From NCBI GenBank assembly GCA_037968755.1, contig JBBKWB010000056.1, forward strand, positions 1 through 64,000: 64,000 nt of DNA, given 5' to 3'. Positions 53,810 through 62,964 of this stretch are shown piece by piece. The number at the start of each line of letters is the position of its first letter. Positions within the stretch are counted from its first letter, which is position 1. The translations under genes were made by a program, and so were the position numbers. Source of the stretch: Woeseia sp037968755 (GTDB lineage Bacteria; Pseudomonadota; Gammaproteobacteria; Steroidobacterales; Woeseiaceae). The notes below the pieces were generated by a model. It did no database searches. It was not told where the DNA came from and worked only from the letters and a program-made list of their open reading frames with translations.

Positions 53810-55131
53810 TCACTGATGGACCAGCGTTGCTTGTCCAGTTTCAGGAGTGTGCGTAACAGCACGTCCGCGCCGTTGCCGATGTCGACGGGGTCGGTGAATT
53901 CTGCCGGGGCATGACTGACTCCGTCGCGACTGGGTACGAAGATCATGCCGATAGGTGCCAAGGGCGCAATACTCTGTGCGTCGTGGCCGGCGCCGCTGGG
54001 CAAATGCTCGTACTTGAGCTGAAGACTGTCGGCGCTCGCGGCGATCAGCGCGGAGATTCGCGTATCGGTCAGCGCTGCAGGCGATTCGTAAAATTGTTCG
54101 AAGCTGAAGTGTGTTCCGGTGTCACTGCCGATTGTATTTGCCCGCTTCTGCAATCGAGCAAACAGTTCGCCGATGCTGTCCATGTCCAGATCGCGGATTT
54201 CCAGGCTCAACGTCGAATTACCCGGAATGACATTGGGTGCGCCGGGTTCGGCGTGGATGCGGCCGACCGTTGCGACCTGTCGGCCTGGGCGGGCAATGGC
54301 TTCTTCACGTACAGCCACCACGAATGCGGCGGCCGCGAGCAGCGCATCCTGACGCTGATCCATTGGGGTCGTTCCAGCGTGATTCGCGAAGCCATCCACT
54401 TGTACGTTCCAGCGGCGAATGCCGACGATGCCGTCTACAACGCCAATCGACAGGTCGCGCTGGTCCAATAAGGCACCTTGTTCAACATGGAGCTCAAGGT
54501 ATGCGGCGATGCTGCCAACGTCGCGACGGTTCTCCAGAATGCGCGCTGCATCGCCGCCGAGAAAAACCATGCCGTCGCCGAGTGACTTGCTACCAAGGCT
54601 CGGCAGTGCCATTTCAGATTCGTCCACCGATCCATTCAGAGAGCGACTGCCGGTTTTGCCGCCTTCTTCATTGGACCAGACTACAACCTCCACGGGATGA
54701 TCCGGAACGAGGCCCATATCATGTAGCGATTGCGCCACTTCAATGGCTGCCATAACGCCTACTATCCCATCGTAGTGGCCGCCGTTCGGCACAGTGTCAA
54801 TGTGTGAACCGAGCATTAGTGGTGGCAGTGCATGCTTGCCGTTCAGTCGACCGACCAGGTTGCCAGCGAAATCGACATGCGTTTGCAACCCCGCGTCCTG
54901 CATCAGACTCGCGAGGTAATTTAGCGCATCGCGATTGGCGGGGCTGTACGCGACTCGACCCGAGCCGCCCGATTCACTGCGACCAAACGACTTCATTTTT
55001 TCCATCGTGGCATTCAGTCGTTCGCCGTTTACTCGCGGGCCGTTGCTGTGAGTCGCCCCCAACAGCGACGCAGTGACGATGCAAAGGGCGAAAAGTTTCG
55101 GTAAGAATCCGTGTGAAGATTGCGTGCGCAT
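53806..55131 (-). CDS. Exported M20-family amidohydrolase (hydantoinase/carbamoylase type)
   Basis: A 441-residue Zn hydrolase of the N-carbamoyl-amino-acid/allantoate amidohydrolase group. Metal-ligand motifs are GSHIDTVPNGGHYDG and WSNEEGGKTGSRSLNG; the dimerisation domain and HFSFEQFYESPA follow, and SGAGHDAQSIA holds a late His. Most relatives are cytoplasmic, but this one begins with a basic N-region and a hydrophobic stretch (LPKLFALCIVTASLLGA) that looks like a Sec signal peptide, so it may work in the periplasm. Substrate unknown; N-carbamoyl amino acids or ureidoglycolate-like compounds are possibilities. Confidence 0.87.
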   Translation of the reverse strand: MRTQSSHGFLPKLFALCIVTASLLGATHSNGPRVNGERLNATMEKMKSFGRSESGGSGRVAYSPANRDALNYLASLMQDAGLQTHVDFAGNLVGRLNGKHALPPLMLGSHIDTVPNGGHYDGIVGVMAAIEVAQSLHDMGLVPDHPVEVVVWSNEEGGKTGSRSLNGSVDESEMALPSLGSKSLGDGMVFLGGDAARILENRRDVGSIAAYLELHVEQGALLDQRDLSIGVVDGIVGIRRWNVQVDGFANHAGTTPMDQRQDALLAAAAFVVAVREEAIARPGRQVATVGRIHAEPGAPNVIPGNSTLSLEIRDLDMDSIGELFARLQKRANTIGSDTGTHFSFEQFYESPAALTDTRISALIAASADSLQLKYEHLPSGAGHDAQSIAPLAPIGMIFVPSRDGVSHAPAEFTDPVDIGNGADVLLRTLLKLDKQRWSISD

Positions 55132-55221
55132 GTCGATCCCGGTAATTCTCTGGTCAGCACACAGTATATAATTGACGAGCTGTCGATGCCGTTGGTTGCC
55201 ACATTATGCGTTTCAAAGTCT

Positions 55222-55698
55222 ATGAGTGACAAAGCAATTCAGGATTATTACCCGGCTGATACCAGTCATTGCTACGGTTGTGGCTATAGCAACAGTTCCG
55301 GGCACCAGCTGAAAAGCTACTGGCGCGGCACTGAGTCGACAGCCCGATTCACTCCTGACGATCGATTTATCGCCATCCCGGGCTTCGTTTACGGAGGCCT
55401 GATCGCGTCGCTAATCGACTGTCATGGCACCGCTACAGCCGCTGCGGCGACCTGCCAGGCCCTGGATCGGCAACTGTCAGATGTACCGTTGCCGCGTTTT
55501 GTCACCGCGTCGCTTAAAGTGGATTATCTGGCACCAACGCCGCTGGGTCCCGAGCTTGTGTTGCTGGGCAATGCTGTTGAAGTCAAAGACCGCAAGGTTG
55601 TTGTGGATGTTATTCTCAGCGCGGACGGTGCACCCTGTGTGCGCGGCAGGGTGATTGCTGTGCTAATGCCAGAGGCAATGTTGCAAAGTTCGGGTTGA
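55222..55698 (+). CDS. PaaI-type hotdog thioesterase
   Basis: A 158-residue hotdog-fold protein. A CYGCG motif near the N-terminus (HCYGCGYSN) is followed by the hotdog helix GFVYGGLIASLIDCHGTATA and the strand LKVDYLAPTPLG. Such proteins hydrolyse acyl-CoA thioesters in the cytoplasm. ATG 55222 fits the family start; the longer frame from 55120 overlaps the amidohydrolase gene. Specificity is not visible. Confidence 0.85.
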   Translation: MSDKAIQDYYPADTSHCYGCGYSNSSGHQLKSYWRGTESTARFTPDDRFIAIPGFVYGGLIASLIDCHGTATAAAATCQALDRQLSDVPLPRFVTASLKVDYLAPTPLGPELVLLGNAVEVKDRKVVVDVILSADGAPCVRGRVIAVLMPEAMLQSSG

Positions 55699-55701
55699 TA
55701 G

Positions 55702-55723
55702 CGCGGGGCGCATGCGCCCCGCG
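55702..55723. repeat. 22-bp GC-rich palindrome after the thioesterase gene
   Basis: CGCGGGGCGCA followed directly by its complement TGCGCCCCGCG, 4 bases past the stop. No T run follows, so it may act as a transcript-end hairpin only. Confidence 0.5.
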
Positions 55724-56000
55724 TGCCCACTCCTGATTGCCGCGATCGCGGCGGCGGCGCACCAGCTAAATGGCAATGCAGGCAGGGCGAAGTTTTGGGT
55801 TGATAATGTTCGTGTCCGCTGCAGCGAAGTTTCTATGGAGCACTTTTTCACAGCATTTCCATTCACTAATATAGGGTTCCGGGAGAGGCTGAGAAAGGCG
55901 CTGTCCGAAGCGGGACTTTGCTTTTGCTGGCCGAGGACTGGCCAACTATTTTTCAACGTGGATAGTAAAAAGACGCCGTTCTCCTGCTATTGTGGCGCCC
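55724..56000. other. Leader region of the ATP-grasp cassette
   Basis: About 280 bases without a convincing gene. It should contain the promoter of the three-gene ATP-grasp cassette. No clear operator, small RNA or tRNA was recognised. Confidence 0.5.
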
Positions 56001-57452
56001 ATGACAAGCTCTTTTCAGAACTACGACGCAAGCAAGTTTTACGACGAATTGCTGGATTCTACGGACGGCGCGCGTTCGCACGCACGCTTGCTGGTGGACT
56101 ATTTCGACCGCATGCCGAAGCAGGATCTGCTTAACCGGCAAGATGCTGTGGACAGCACCATTCTCGATATGGGTATCAGCTTTACGGTCTATTCCGAGGG
56201 CGACAACATCGATCGTTCCTGGCCCCTGGATGTCATTCCACGCACGATTTCCGGCCGTGAATGGGACGGGATTGAGCGCGGCCTGAAGCAACGGATTCGT
56301 GCTTTAAATTTGTTCATCGATGATCTTTACAACGATCGTCGTATCATCAAGGACAAGATTGTTCCGGCCGAGATCATTGACAGTTCCCGGAACTATCTCA
56401 AGGCGTGTATGGGTGCCAAACCACGTCACGGCGTCTGGGCGCATATTTGCGGGTCTGACCTTGTGCGTGACAGTGACGGTACTGTCTACGTGCTGGAGGA
56501 CAATCTGCGGGTGCCATCAGGTGTTTCCTACATGCTGGAGAACCGCAATGTTGTGAAGCGCGTATTCCCGTCGCTGTTTCGTGATCACCGTGTTCGTCCC
56601 GTTAGCGAGTATCCATCAGCGCTAAGTCGCATGTTGCATTCGATCGCGCCAGCAGGCCGGGAAGGCAACGCAGAGATTGTCGTGTTGACGCCCGGCGTAT
56701 TCAATTCGGCTTACTTCGAACACAGCTACCTTGCCCGTACCATGGGTGTCGAGCTGGTGGAAGGAGGTGACCTGGTAGTCGATGACAACGATATCGTGTC
56801 GGTACGCACCATCGATGGCTTGAAGCGAGTGGACACGATTTACCGACGAATCGATGACACGTTTCTGGATCCCGAAGTGTTCCGTGACGATTCCATGCTC
56901 GGTGTGCGCGGCATAGTTCGTGCCTGGCGGGCTGGCAATGTGGCGCTGGCGAACGCGCCTGGCTCAGGTGTTGCGGACGACAAGGTTGTGTATTCGTACG
57001 TTCCGGAAATCATTCGCTACTACCTGGGTGAAGACGCAATACTGCCCAATGTGCCTACCTGGCGTTGCTCCGATGCGAAGTCGTTGCAACATGTGCTGGC
57101 AAACCTCGACAAGCTGGTCGTTAAACCGGCCAACGAATCGGGCGGCTACGGAATGCTTGTTGGTCCCCATTCGAGCAAGCAAGAGCGTGATGAGTTTGCC
57201 GCCGCATTGCGCAAGGATCCGCGGAACTATATTGCTCAGCCTACCTTGATGCTCTCAACTGCTCCCACCTTGTGCGAAGAGGTATTGGAACCGCGTCACC
57301 TCGACTTGCGACCCTTCATTCTGCAGGGCAGCGATACTTACGTCACTGCAGGCGGGCTTACCAGGGTTGCTTTACGAAAGGGCTCTCTCGTTGTGAACTC
57401 ATCGCAAGGCGGCGGCAGCAAGGACACCTGGGTCATCGAGGATGCTGAGTAA
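56001..57452 (+). CDS. Circularly permuted ATP-grasp protein (COG2308)
   Basis: A 483-residue amidoligase-type protein of the circularly permuted ATP-grasp family (DUF404/DUF407). Recognisable segments are YNDRRIIKDKIVPAEI, YVLEDNLRVPSGVSYMLENR and VVKPANESGGYGMLVGPHSS, the last holding the ATP-binding Lys and Gly loop. The family is predicted to make peptide bonds, together with alpha-E proteins and often a transglutaminase-like peptidase. ATG 56001 is chosen over GTG 55992. It overlaps the next gene by one base (TAATG). Its product and substrate are unknown. Confidence 0.9.
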   Translation: MTSSFQNYDASKFYDELLDSTDGARSHARLLVDYFDRMPKQDLLNRQDAVDSTILDMGISFTVYSEGDNIDRSWPLDVIPRTISGREWDGIERGLKQRIRALNLFIDDLYNDRRIIKDKIVPAEIIDSSRNYLKACMGAKPRHGVWAHICGSDLVRDSDGTVYVLEDNLRVPSGVSYMLENRNVVKRVFPSLFRDHRVRPVSEYPSALSRMLHSIAPAGREGNAEIVVLTPGVFNSAYFEHSYLARTMGVELVEGGDLVVDDNDIVSVRTIDGLKRVDTIYRRIDDTFLDPEVFRDDSMLGVRGIVRAWRAGNVALANAPGSGVADDKVVYSYVPEIIRYYLGEDAILPNVPTWRCSDAKSLQHVLANLDKLVVKPANESGGYGMLVGPHSSKQERDEFAAALRKDPRNYIAQPTLMLSTAPTLCEEVLEPRHLDLRPFILQGSDTYVTAGGLTRVALRKGSLVVNSSQGGGSKDTWVIEDAE

Positions 57453-58387
57453 TGCTTTCACGTTCCGCAGAGAGGATTTATTGGGCTGGCCGCTACCTTG
57501 AGCGCGCGGAAAACACGGCACGAATCGTACAACAATATTCGCAAATGTTGTTGGATCTTCCCGATGAAGTGGGCGTGGATTGGCCTGCTTTGATGCCGGT
57601 TTTCGGTATCTCAACGGGATCGCGGACAAATAGCCTGCCGTCAAATGAAGCTGGCTTCATGCAGCTTATTTTGTCCAACCGAAACTCGCCATCATCGCTG
57701 ATTTATGCCCTGCGAATGGCGCGTGAGAATATTCGCAACAATCGCGACCTGCTGCCCATGGAAAGCTGGGAAAGCGTCAACGAGTTATATCAGGTCGTCC
57801 ACCAGAATCTTGAAAGTGCCACTGAGAGCGAGGATCGATTCGAGTTCCTGGCAGATTGTATCGCTCACTGTCAGCAAGTATGCGGTTGTCTGCATGGCAC
57901 GATGAGTCATCACAGCCCGTATCATTTCCTGATGTTGGGTCAGCACATCGAGCGCGCTGACATGACCACCCGCATTATTGATATCACCGCATCGTACATC
58001 ACCAAGAATGAGCGGGTAACGAGACTTTATGGTTCGACACTTTGGACCAACGTATTGAAAACGGTTGGCGGCTTTCAGATGTACCGCCAATACGTGCAGC
58101 CGCAAGTCATTAGCAGTCAGGTAATAAATTTTCTGGTCAATGACACGGCTTTTCCCCGCGCAATTCAATGTTGTACAAATAATTGTATTCGCAGTGCGGA
58201 AGCGCTTCCCGGAAACACCGAGACAATTAAGCAGTTGACAGTATTGTGTGGAGTTCTTGCAGGCAGCAGCGTCGACGAGCTTGACGCTGCGAAGGTCAGT
58301 GAAACGATGGATGAATTACAAATGTATCTTGGACGAGTGCACCAGGCGGTGGCCACTGCATGGTTTCTGCCAGGAGCTGACACATGA
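57452..58387 (+). CDS. Alpha-E domain protein (DUF403/COG2307)
   Basis: A 311-residue, all-helical protein with the family start MLSRSAERIYWAGRYLERAE and the inner motif HHSPYHFLMLGQHIERADMT. Alpha-E proteins are nearly always encoded next to circularly permuted ATP-grasp proteins and are thought to work with them; no enzyme activity is established. The gene shares one base with the upstream stop and overlaps the next start by 4 bases, so all three genes are translated as one unit. Confidence 0.92.
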   Translation: MLSRSAERIYWAGRYLERAENTARIVQQYSQMLLDLPDEVGVDWPALMPVFGISTGSRTNSLPSNEAGFMQLILSNRNSPSSLIYALRMARENIRNNRDLLPMESWESVNELYQVVHQNLESATESEDRFEFLADCIAHCQQVCGCLHGTMSHHSPYHFLMLGQHIERADMTTRIIDITASYITKNERVTRLYGSTLWTNVLKTVGGFQMYRQYVQPQVISSQVINFLVNDTAFPRAIQCCTNNCIRSAEALPGNTETIKQLTVLCGVLAGSSVDELDAAKVSETMDELQMYLGRVHQAVATAWFLPGADT

Positions 58388-59382
58388 AGAAGCTTTACTG
58401 TGCCTGCGGCCAGCCGGTTTTCTTTGATAATGACCAGTGTAGTGCCTGCGATCGGCAACTCGCATTCGATCCGAACGCCTTGCAAATGGATACGTTGGTT
58501 GATGGGCAATTCACCGACAGTGGTCGCACGATTTGTGGCAATCGTACAAACGATGTTCTGTGTAATTGGTTGGCGGCGCCGCATGCGACTGTTGGCAGCA
58601 CCTGCATGTCTTGTGTAACCAGCCGAATTATTCCGGCATTGAACAAACGGGGTAATCGAGAACGCTGGCACAAGCTTGAAAGGGCCAAGCGCCGGCTAAT
58701 CTACGATTTGCTGTCACTGGGACTGCCGGTTGATACGCAAAGACTGAGCTTCGTATTCAAGGAAGACAGGCGGACCAACCCTGACGTGTATGAAGAGCAT
58801 GTTTCGACAGGGCATTCCAGCGGTGAGATTACGATTAATGCAGCAGAGGCTGATGATGCTTACCGGGCCAAGATGCGGCAGATGATGAACGAACCCTACC
58901 GGACTTTGCTGGGTCATTTTCGCCATGAATCAGGGCACTATTATTTCCGGATTGTTACCAACGGAGCCGATCTGGAAGAGGCGCGCGCCTTGTTCGGCGA
59001 CGATCGGGAAGACTATGCCGAAGCGCTACGTCGTCACTACGCCGAAGGTGCAAGGGCCAATTGGTGGCAAGACCATATCAGCAGCTACGCAAGTACGCAT
59101 CCATTCGAAGACTGGGCTGAAACCTGGGCACACTTCCTGCACATCTGTTCAGTCATCGAAACGGCGAGCACACAAGGTTTGCTGGGCGAGGTAGACCCTG
59201 AAACGTGGCCGGCCGGGTTCGTTGAGTTCACTCTGAAAATCAATGAAGTATCGCGCAGCCTCGGCTTGCCCGATGCGTATCCGTTTGTGCTGAATGAACG
59301 TGTCGTTGAGAAGCTGACGTTCATTCGCAAAATGGTCATGCAGTACTCCTCAAGCGCCAAGGATTCGGCTCTGACCGCATAA
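58384..59382 (+). CDS. Zincin-like metallopeptidase with N-terminal zinc ribbons (DUF2248 type)
   Basis: A 332-residue protein. The N-terminus carries a zinc-ribbon-like Cys set (Cys6, Cys8, Cys19, Cys22) and a second Cys group (TICGNR, VLCNW, TCMSC) around residues 58-80. The catalytic zincin motif HESGH is at residues 181-185, and EDWAETWAHFLH downstream probably supplies the third ligand. No signal peptide, so cytoplasmic. It is the third gene of the ATP-grasp/alpha-E cassette and may process the product of the ligase. This is inference from context. Confidence 0.88.
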   Translation: MKKLYCACGQPVFFDNDQCSACDRQLAFDPNALQMDTLVDGQFTDSGRTICGNRTNDVLCNWLAAPHATVGSTCMSCVTSRIIPALNKRGNRERWHKLERAKRRLIYDLLSLGLPVDTQRLSFVFKEDRRTNPDVYEEHVSTGHSSGEITINAAEADDAYRAKMRQMMNEPYRTLLGHFRHESGHYYFRIVTNGADLEEARALFGDDREDYAEALRRHYAEGARANWWQDHISSYASTHPFEDWAETWAHFLHICSVIETASTQGLLGEVDPETWPAGFVEFTLKINEVSRSLGLPDAYPFVLNERVVEKLTFIRKMVMQYSSSAKDSALTA

Positions 59383-59428
59383 GCTCAGTGATTGTTCGCC
59401 AGCGGCGTCCATGCCCCTCGCGCGTGAG

Positions 59429-61657
59429 CTACTGGTGAATAGCGTCGATAATTTTGTTCAGCGTAGAGCTTGGGCACATGACATCACTGACACGCGCGCG
59501 GTCCGGGTGGTAGTAGCCCCAGATGTCGACAGCCTTGCCTTGTGCCGCGTTCAGTTCATCGACAATTTGCCGTTCATTGCTGGCTAATTGCGTTGCGACT
59601 GACTTGAATGTTGCAGCCAGGTCTTTGTCGTCATCCTGTTCCGCCAATGCCTGTGCCCAATAGAGGGCGAGGTAGTAGTGGCTACCGCGCGTATCAAGTT
59701 CACCCACTTTGCGCGACGGTGATTTGTTTGCCTGCAAAAACTTGCTATTGGCAACATGCAATGCGGCGGCGAGGACCTCGGCAGCCTTGTTGGCGGTTTT
59801 CTCGGCGGTATCCTCCAGCGAAACGGCAAGTGCGAGGAATTCACCGAGTGAGTCCCAGCGCAAATGGCCTTCTTCCAGCAGTTGCTGTACGTGTTTAGGC
59901 GCTGAGCCGCCGGCGCCGGTTTCGTACAGGCCACCACCGGCGAGCAATGGCACGATGGATAGCATCTTTGCGCTGGTACCCAGTTCGAGGATCGGGAACA
60001 GGTCGGTAAGGTAATCGCGCAGGACGTTGCCGGTAACTGAAATCGTATCGTCGCCAGCGCGGACGCGCGCTAAAGTGTAGTGCATGGCATCCATTGGTGA
60101 TTTGATCTGGATGTCGAGACCACTGGTATCGTGGTCCTTGAGGTAGCCGCGAACCGTACTGATCAGGTTGCTGTCATGCGCCCGCTTTTCATCCAGCCAG
60201 AACACCGCCGGATTTCCGGTTGCGCGCGCCCGACTGACAGCGAGTCGGACCCAATCCTGCACAGGCAAGTCACGGGTCTGGCACATGCGCCAGATATCGC
60301 CCGATTCGACTTTGTGCTCAAGTAACGTGCTGCCGTGTTCGTCAACAACCCGGACGATTCCGTCGGAACTCATCTCAAACGTCTTGTCATGTGAGCCGTA
60401 CTCTTCCGCTTTCTGAGCCATCAAGCCCACGTTCGCCACATTGCCCATCGTGGCAGGGTCGAACGCGCCGTGGTCGCGGCAAAATTCAATAGTTGCCTGG
60501 TAAATTCCGGCATAGCATCGATCCGGAATCATCGCGAGGGTGTCGGCAAGCTTGCCATCCGGTCCCCACATCTGTCCGGATGAGCGAATCGCCGCTGGCA
60601 TGGAAGCATCAATGATAACGTTGCTGGGTACGTGCAGGTTAGTGATGCCCTTGTCCGAATCAACCATGGCGAGGGCAGGTCGCCGTGCGTAAAGTGCCTC
60701 GATGTCAGCTTCAATTTCGGCACGTTTATCTGCACTCACCTCGCTGAGGCTGTCATAGACATCGCCGATACCATTGTTCGGATCGACGCCGATGTCGCGA
60801 AATGTTTCAGCGTGTTTGTCAAACACTGGCTTGTAAAACACGGTTACTGCATGCCCGAACATGATCGGGTCCGATACTTTCATCATGGTGGCTTTCAGGT
60901 GCAATGAAAGCAGCACGCCGTCTTCATTCGCGGATTCGATAGATTGTGCGTAGAACTCGCGCAGCGCCACGCGGCTCATTACTGAGCTGTCAATTATCTC
61001 GCCTTCCTGGATCGCCGTTTTTTCCTTCAGGGTTTGAGTCGTACCATCGGCTGCAGTGAACTCAATTCGTACATTGCCTGCCTTGGTCATCACGTGCGAT
61101 TGCTCGCTGCCGTAATAGTCGCCATCCTGCATGTGCGCTACCCGCGTTTGCGACGTTTTGCTCCACGCTCCCATAGAGTGCGGATGCCGCTTCGCAAACT
61201 CTTTCACTGCAGTGGCGACTCTTCGGTCCGAATTACCTTCGCGAAGTACAGGGTTTACGGCGCTGCCAAGTACCTTCCCGTAGCGCGACCGGATCGACTG
61301 CTCGTCCTCATTTTGCGGCTCTTCGGGATAGTCGGGCAGAGCAAAGCCCTGTGCTTGCAGCTCGCGAATTGCGGCTGTCAGCTGCGGAATTGATGCACTG
61401 ATATTTGGCAACTTGATGATATTGGCATCGGGCGTCTTTGCCATTTCGCCGAGCTCGGCCAAGGTATCCGGCCGTGTTTGTTCGTGGGTAAGCCTGTCCG
61501 GAAAATTCGCAAGGATCCGCGCAGCAAGAGAAATGTCACGCGTTTCAATGATTACGCCTGCGGTTGCAGCGTAGGCTTTTACGATTGGCAGCAATGAGTA
61601 GGTTGCCAATGCCGGCGCTTCGTCTGTCTCGGTGTAGATAATATTTGCGGTGCTCAT
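59429..61657 (-). CDS. icd: Monomeric NADP-dependent isocitrate dehydrogenase
   Basis: A 742-residue TCA-cycle enzyme of the monomeric type known from Azotobacter and Corynebacterium (usual length about 740). Diagnostic stretches include NIIKLPNISASIPQL, GSAVNPVLREGNSDRR, MVDSDKGITNLHVPSNVIID and RGSHYYLALYWAQAL. ATG 61657 has AGGAG 6 bases ahead; the open frame upstream to 61777 is not native. It is divergent from the YkvI-like membrane protein gene. No dimeric IDH is present in the window. Confidence 0.95.
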   Translation of the reverse strand: MSTANIIYTETDEAPALATYSLLPIVKAYAATAGVIIETRDISLAARILANFPDRLTHEQTRPDTLAELGEMAKTPDANIIKLPNISASIPQLTAAIRELQAQGFALPDYPEEPQNEDEQSIRSRYGKVLGSAVNPVLREGNSDRRVATAVKEFAKRHPHSMGAWSKTSQTRVAHMQDGDYYGSEQSHVMTKAGNVRIEFTAADGTTQTLKEKTAIQEGEIIDSSVMSRVALREFYAQSIESANEDGVLLSLHLKATMMKVSDPIMFGHAVTVFYKPVFDKHAETFRDIGVDPNNGIGDVYDSLSEVSADKRAEIEADIEALYARRPALAMVDSDKGITNLHVPSNVIIDASMPAAIRSSGQMWGPDGKLADTLAMIPDRCYAGIYQATIEFCRDHGAFDPATMGNVANVGLMAQKAEEYGSHDKTFEMSSDGIVRVVDEHGSTLLEHKVESGDIWRMCQTRDLPVQDWVRLAVSRARATGNPAVFWLDEKRAHDSNLISTVRGYLKDHDTSGLDIQIKSPMDAMHYTLARVRAGDDTISVTGNVLRDYLTDLFPILELGTSAKMLSIVPLLAGGGLYETGAGGSAPKHVQQLLEEGHLRWDSLGEFLALAVSLEDTAEKTANKAAEVLAAALHVANSKFLQANKSPSRKVGELDTRGSHYYLALYWAQALAEQDDDKDLAATFKSVATQLASNERQIVDELNAAQGKAVDIWGYYHPDRARVSDVMCPSSTLNKIIDAIHQ

Positions 61658-61859
61658 GCACACTCCTGGTGCTGCGGTTACTGTCAACTGCAGTTGTTGT
61701 TGCTCACGGTCATGTCGGTGGCCAGAGCGCTTGCTGGTGCCCGCGCCATTTGCAATGGGCGTCACGCCGGCGAACACGGAAGTTTACGTAGGATTGCTGC
61801 ACGGGGCAAAGATAGCTGTCTGGCTCGACATTCGCCTGCAACAACGGTATGAATCAACG

Positions 61860-62960
61860 ATGTCAGGAATGCTGAACTCAAGGTGGGTACGTCTCTATAT
61901 CGTTCCTGGTGCGGTATACCAATCGGTCATGGTGGGCGGCGGCTACGGCACCGGCCGGGAAATCGTCGAATACTTCACTGGCTACGGGGTGCTCGGCGGG
62001 CTACTGGGGTTTTGTGTTTCATTTGTTACTGTCGCGCTGGTGCTGGCCTTCACTTTTGAGCTGTCGCGCATTTTTCGTGTATACGACTACCGCAATTTTT
62101 TCAAAAAATTGTTGGGTCCTGGCTGGGTGGTTTACGAGCTACTGGTCATTCTGCAGTTCCTGCTTGTCCTGGCGGTTCTGGCATCGGCGGCAGGCAATAT
62201 CTCGACGGACAGTCTGGGTATACCTTATGTCGCCGGCCTTGCAGTCATGCTGGGGTGTATCGCCGTCCTGACCTTTCATGGCAGGGAGGTCATCGAAAAA
62301 GCGCTGACGTATTGGTCGATTTTTCTTTACCTTGTTTTCATAGCCTTTTTCGTCTTGATTTTCCGCCGCGAAGGCCAGGCTATCCTGGACCACATCGCAG
62401 CTGCGGAGGTGCTAGATGGCTGGGCTGTAAGTGGTTTCAAGTATGCCTTGTATAACGTGGCGACTGTGCCGTTGCTGCTATACGTGGCAAGAGACTTTTC
62501 CACGCGCGGTGAAGCCATGGGCGCCGGAGTGGCCGGGGCGGTCATCGCGTTGCTGCCAGCAATAGTGTTTCACATCGCTTTTTTCTCGGCCTACCCGGAG
62601 ATACTTGCACAGCCGATTCCTGTGTACTGGTTGCTGGGGGCGTACGGGACGACAGCCTTTCTCGTTGTCTATTCCATCATGTTGTTCGGCACCTTTATCG
62701 AGACGGGCGCCGGGCTGTTGCAGGGGATCAATGAACGTATCGATGCGTTCCTGGTAGAACGACGCGGTAGTGGACTAGGCGGAGGCAGTCACGCCACAAT
62801 CGCGGTTTCCGCAGTAGTGGTAAGCGCAGTATTATCGCTCTGGGGAATTACCAATCTAATTGCCAAAGGCTATGGCACCATGGCGTGGGTGTTTCTCGTT
62901 ATTTACATCATTCCTCTTGTTACAGTTGGCGCCTGGAAAATCTTCCGGCACAGGTCCTGA
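61860..62960 (+). CDS. YkvI-like multipass membrane protein
   Basis: A 366-residue inner-membrane protein with about ten hydrophobic helices and the N-terminal segment MVGGGYGTGREIVEYFTGYG, similar to Bacillus YkvI, a member of the APC superfamily without an assigned substrate. ATG 61860 is used; ATG 61869 is possible, while the longer frame lies in the icd promoter region. It precedes purU by 4 bases, so the two are probably co-transcribed. Confidence 0.82.
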   Translation: MSGMLNSRWVRLYIVPGAVYQSVMVGGGYGTGREIVEYFTGYGVLGGLLGFCVSFVTVALVLAFTFELSRIFRVYDYRNFFKKLLGPGWVVYELLVILQFLLVLAVLASAAGNISTDSLGIPYVAGLAVMLGCIAVLTFHGREVIEKALTYWSIFLYLVFIAFFVLIFRREGQAILDHIAAAEVLDGWAVSGFKYALYNVATVPLLLYVARDFSTRGEAMGAGVAGAVIALLPAIVFHIAFFSAYPEILAQPIPVYWLLGAYGTTAFLVVYSIMLFGTFIETGAGLLQGINERIDAFLVERRGSGLGGGSHATIAVSAVVVSAVLSLWGITNLIAKGYGTMAWVFLVIYIIPLVTVGAWKIFRHRS

Positions 62961-62964
62961 AATC

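Noticed and set aside
55702..55723. GC-rich palindrome as an intrinsic terminator
   Set aside because: No T run follows on either strand, so it is listed as a repeat only.
55712..56134. Open frame running from the palindrome into the ATP-grasp gene
   Set aside because: It overlaps the true ATP-grasp start in another frame and looks non-coding.
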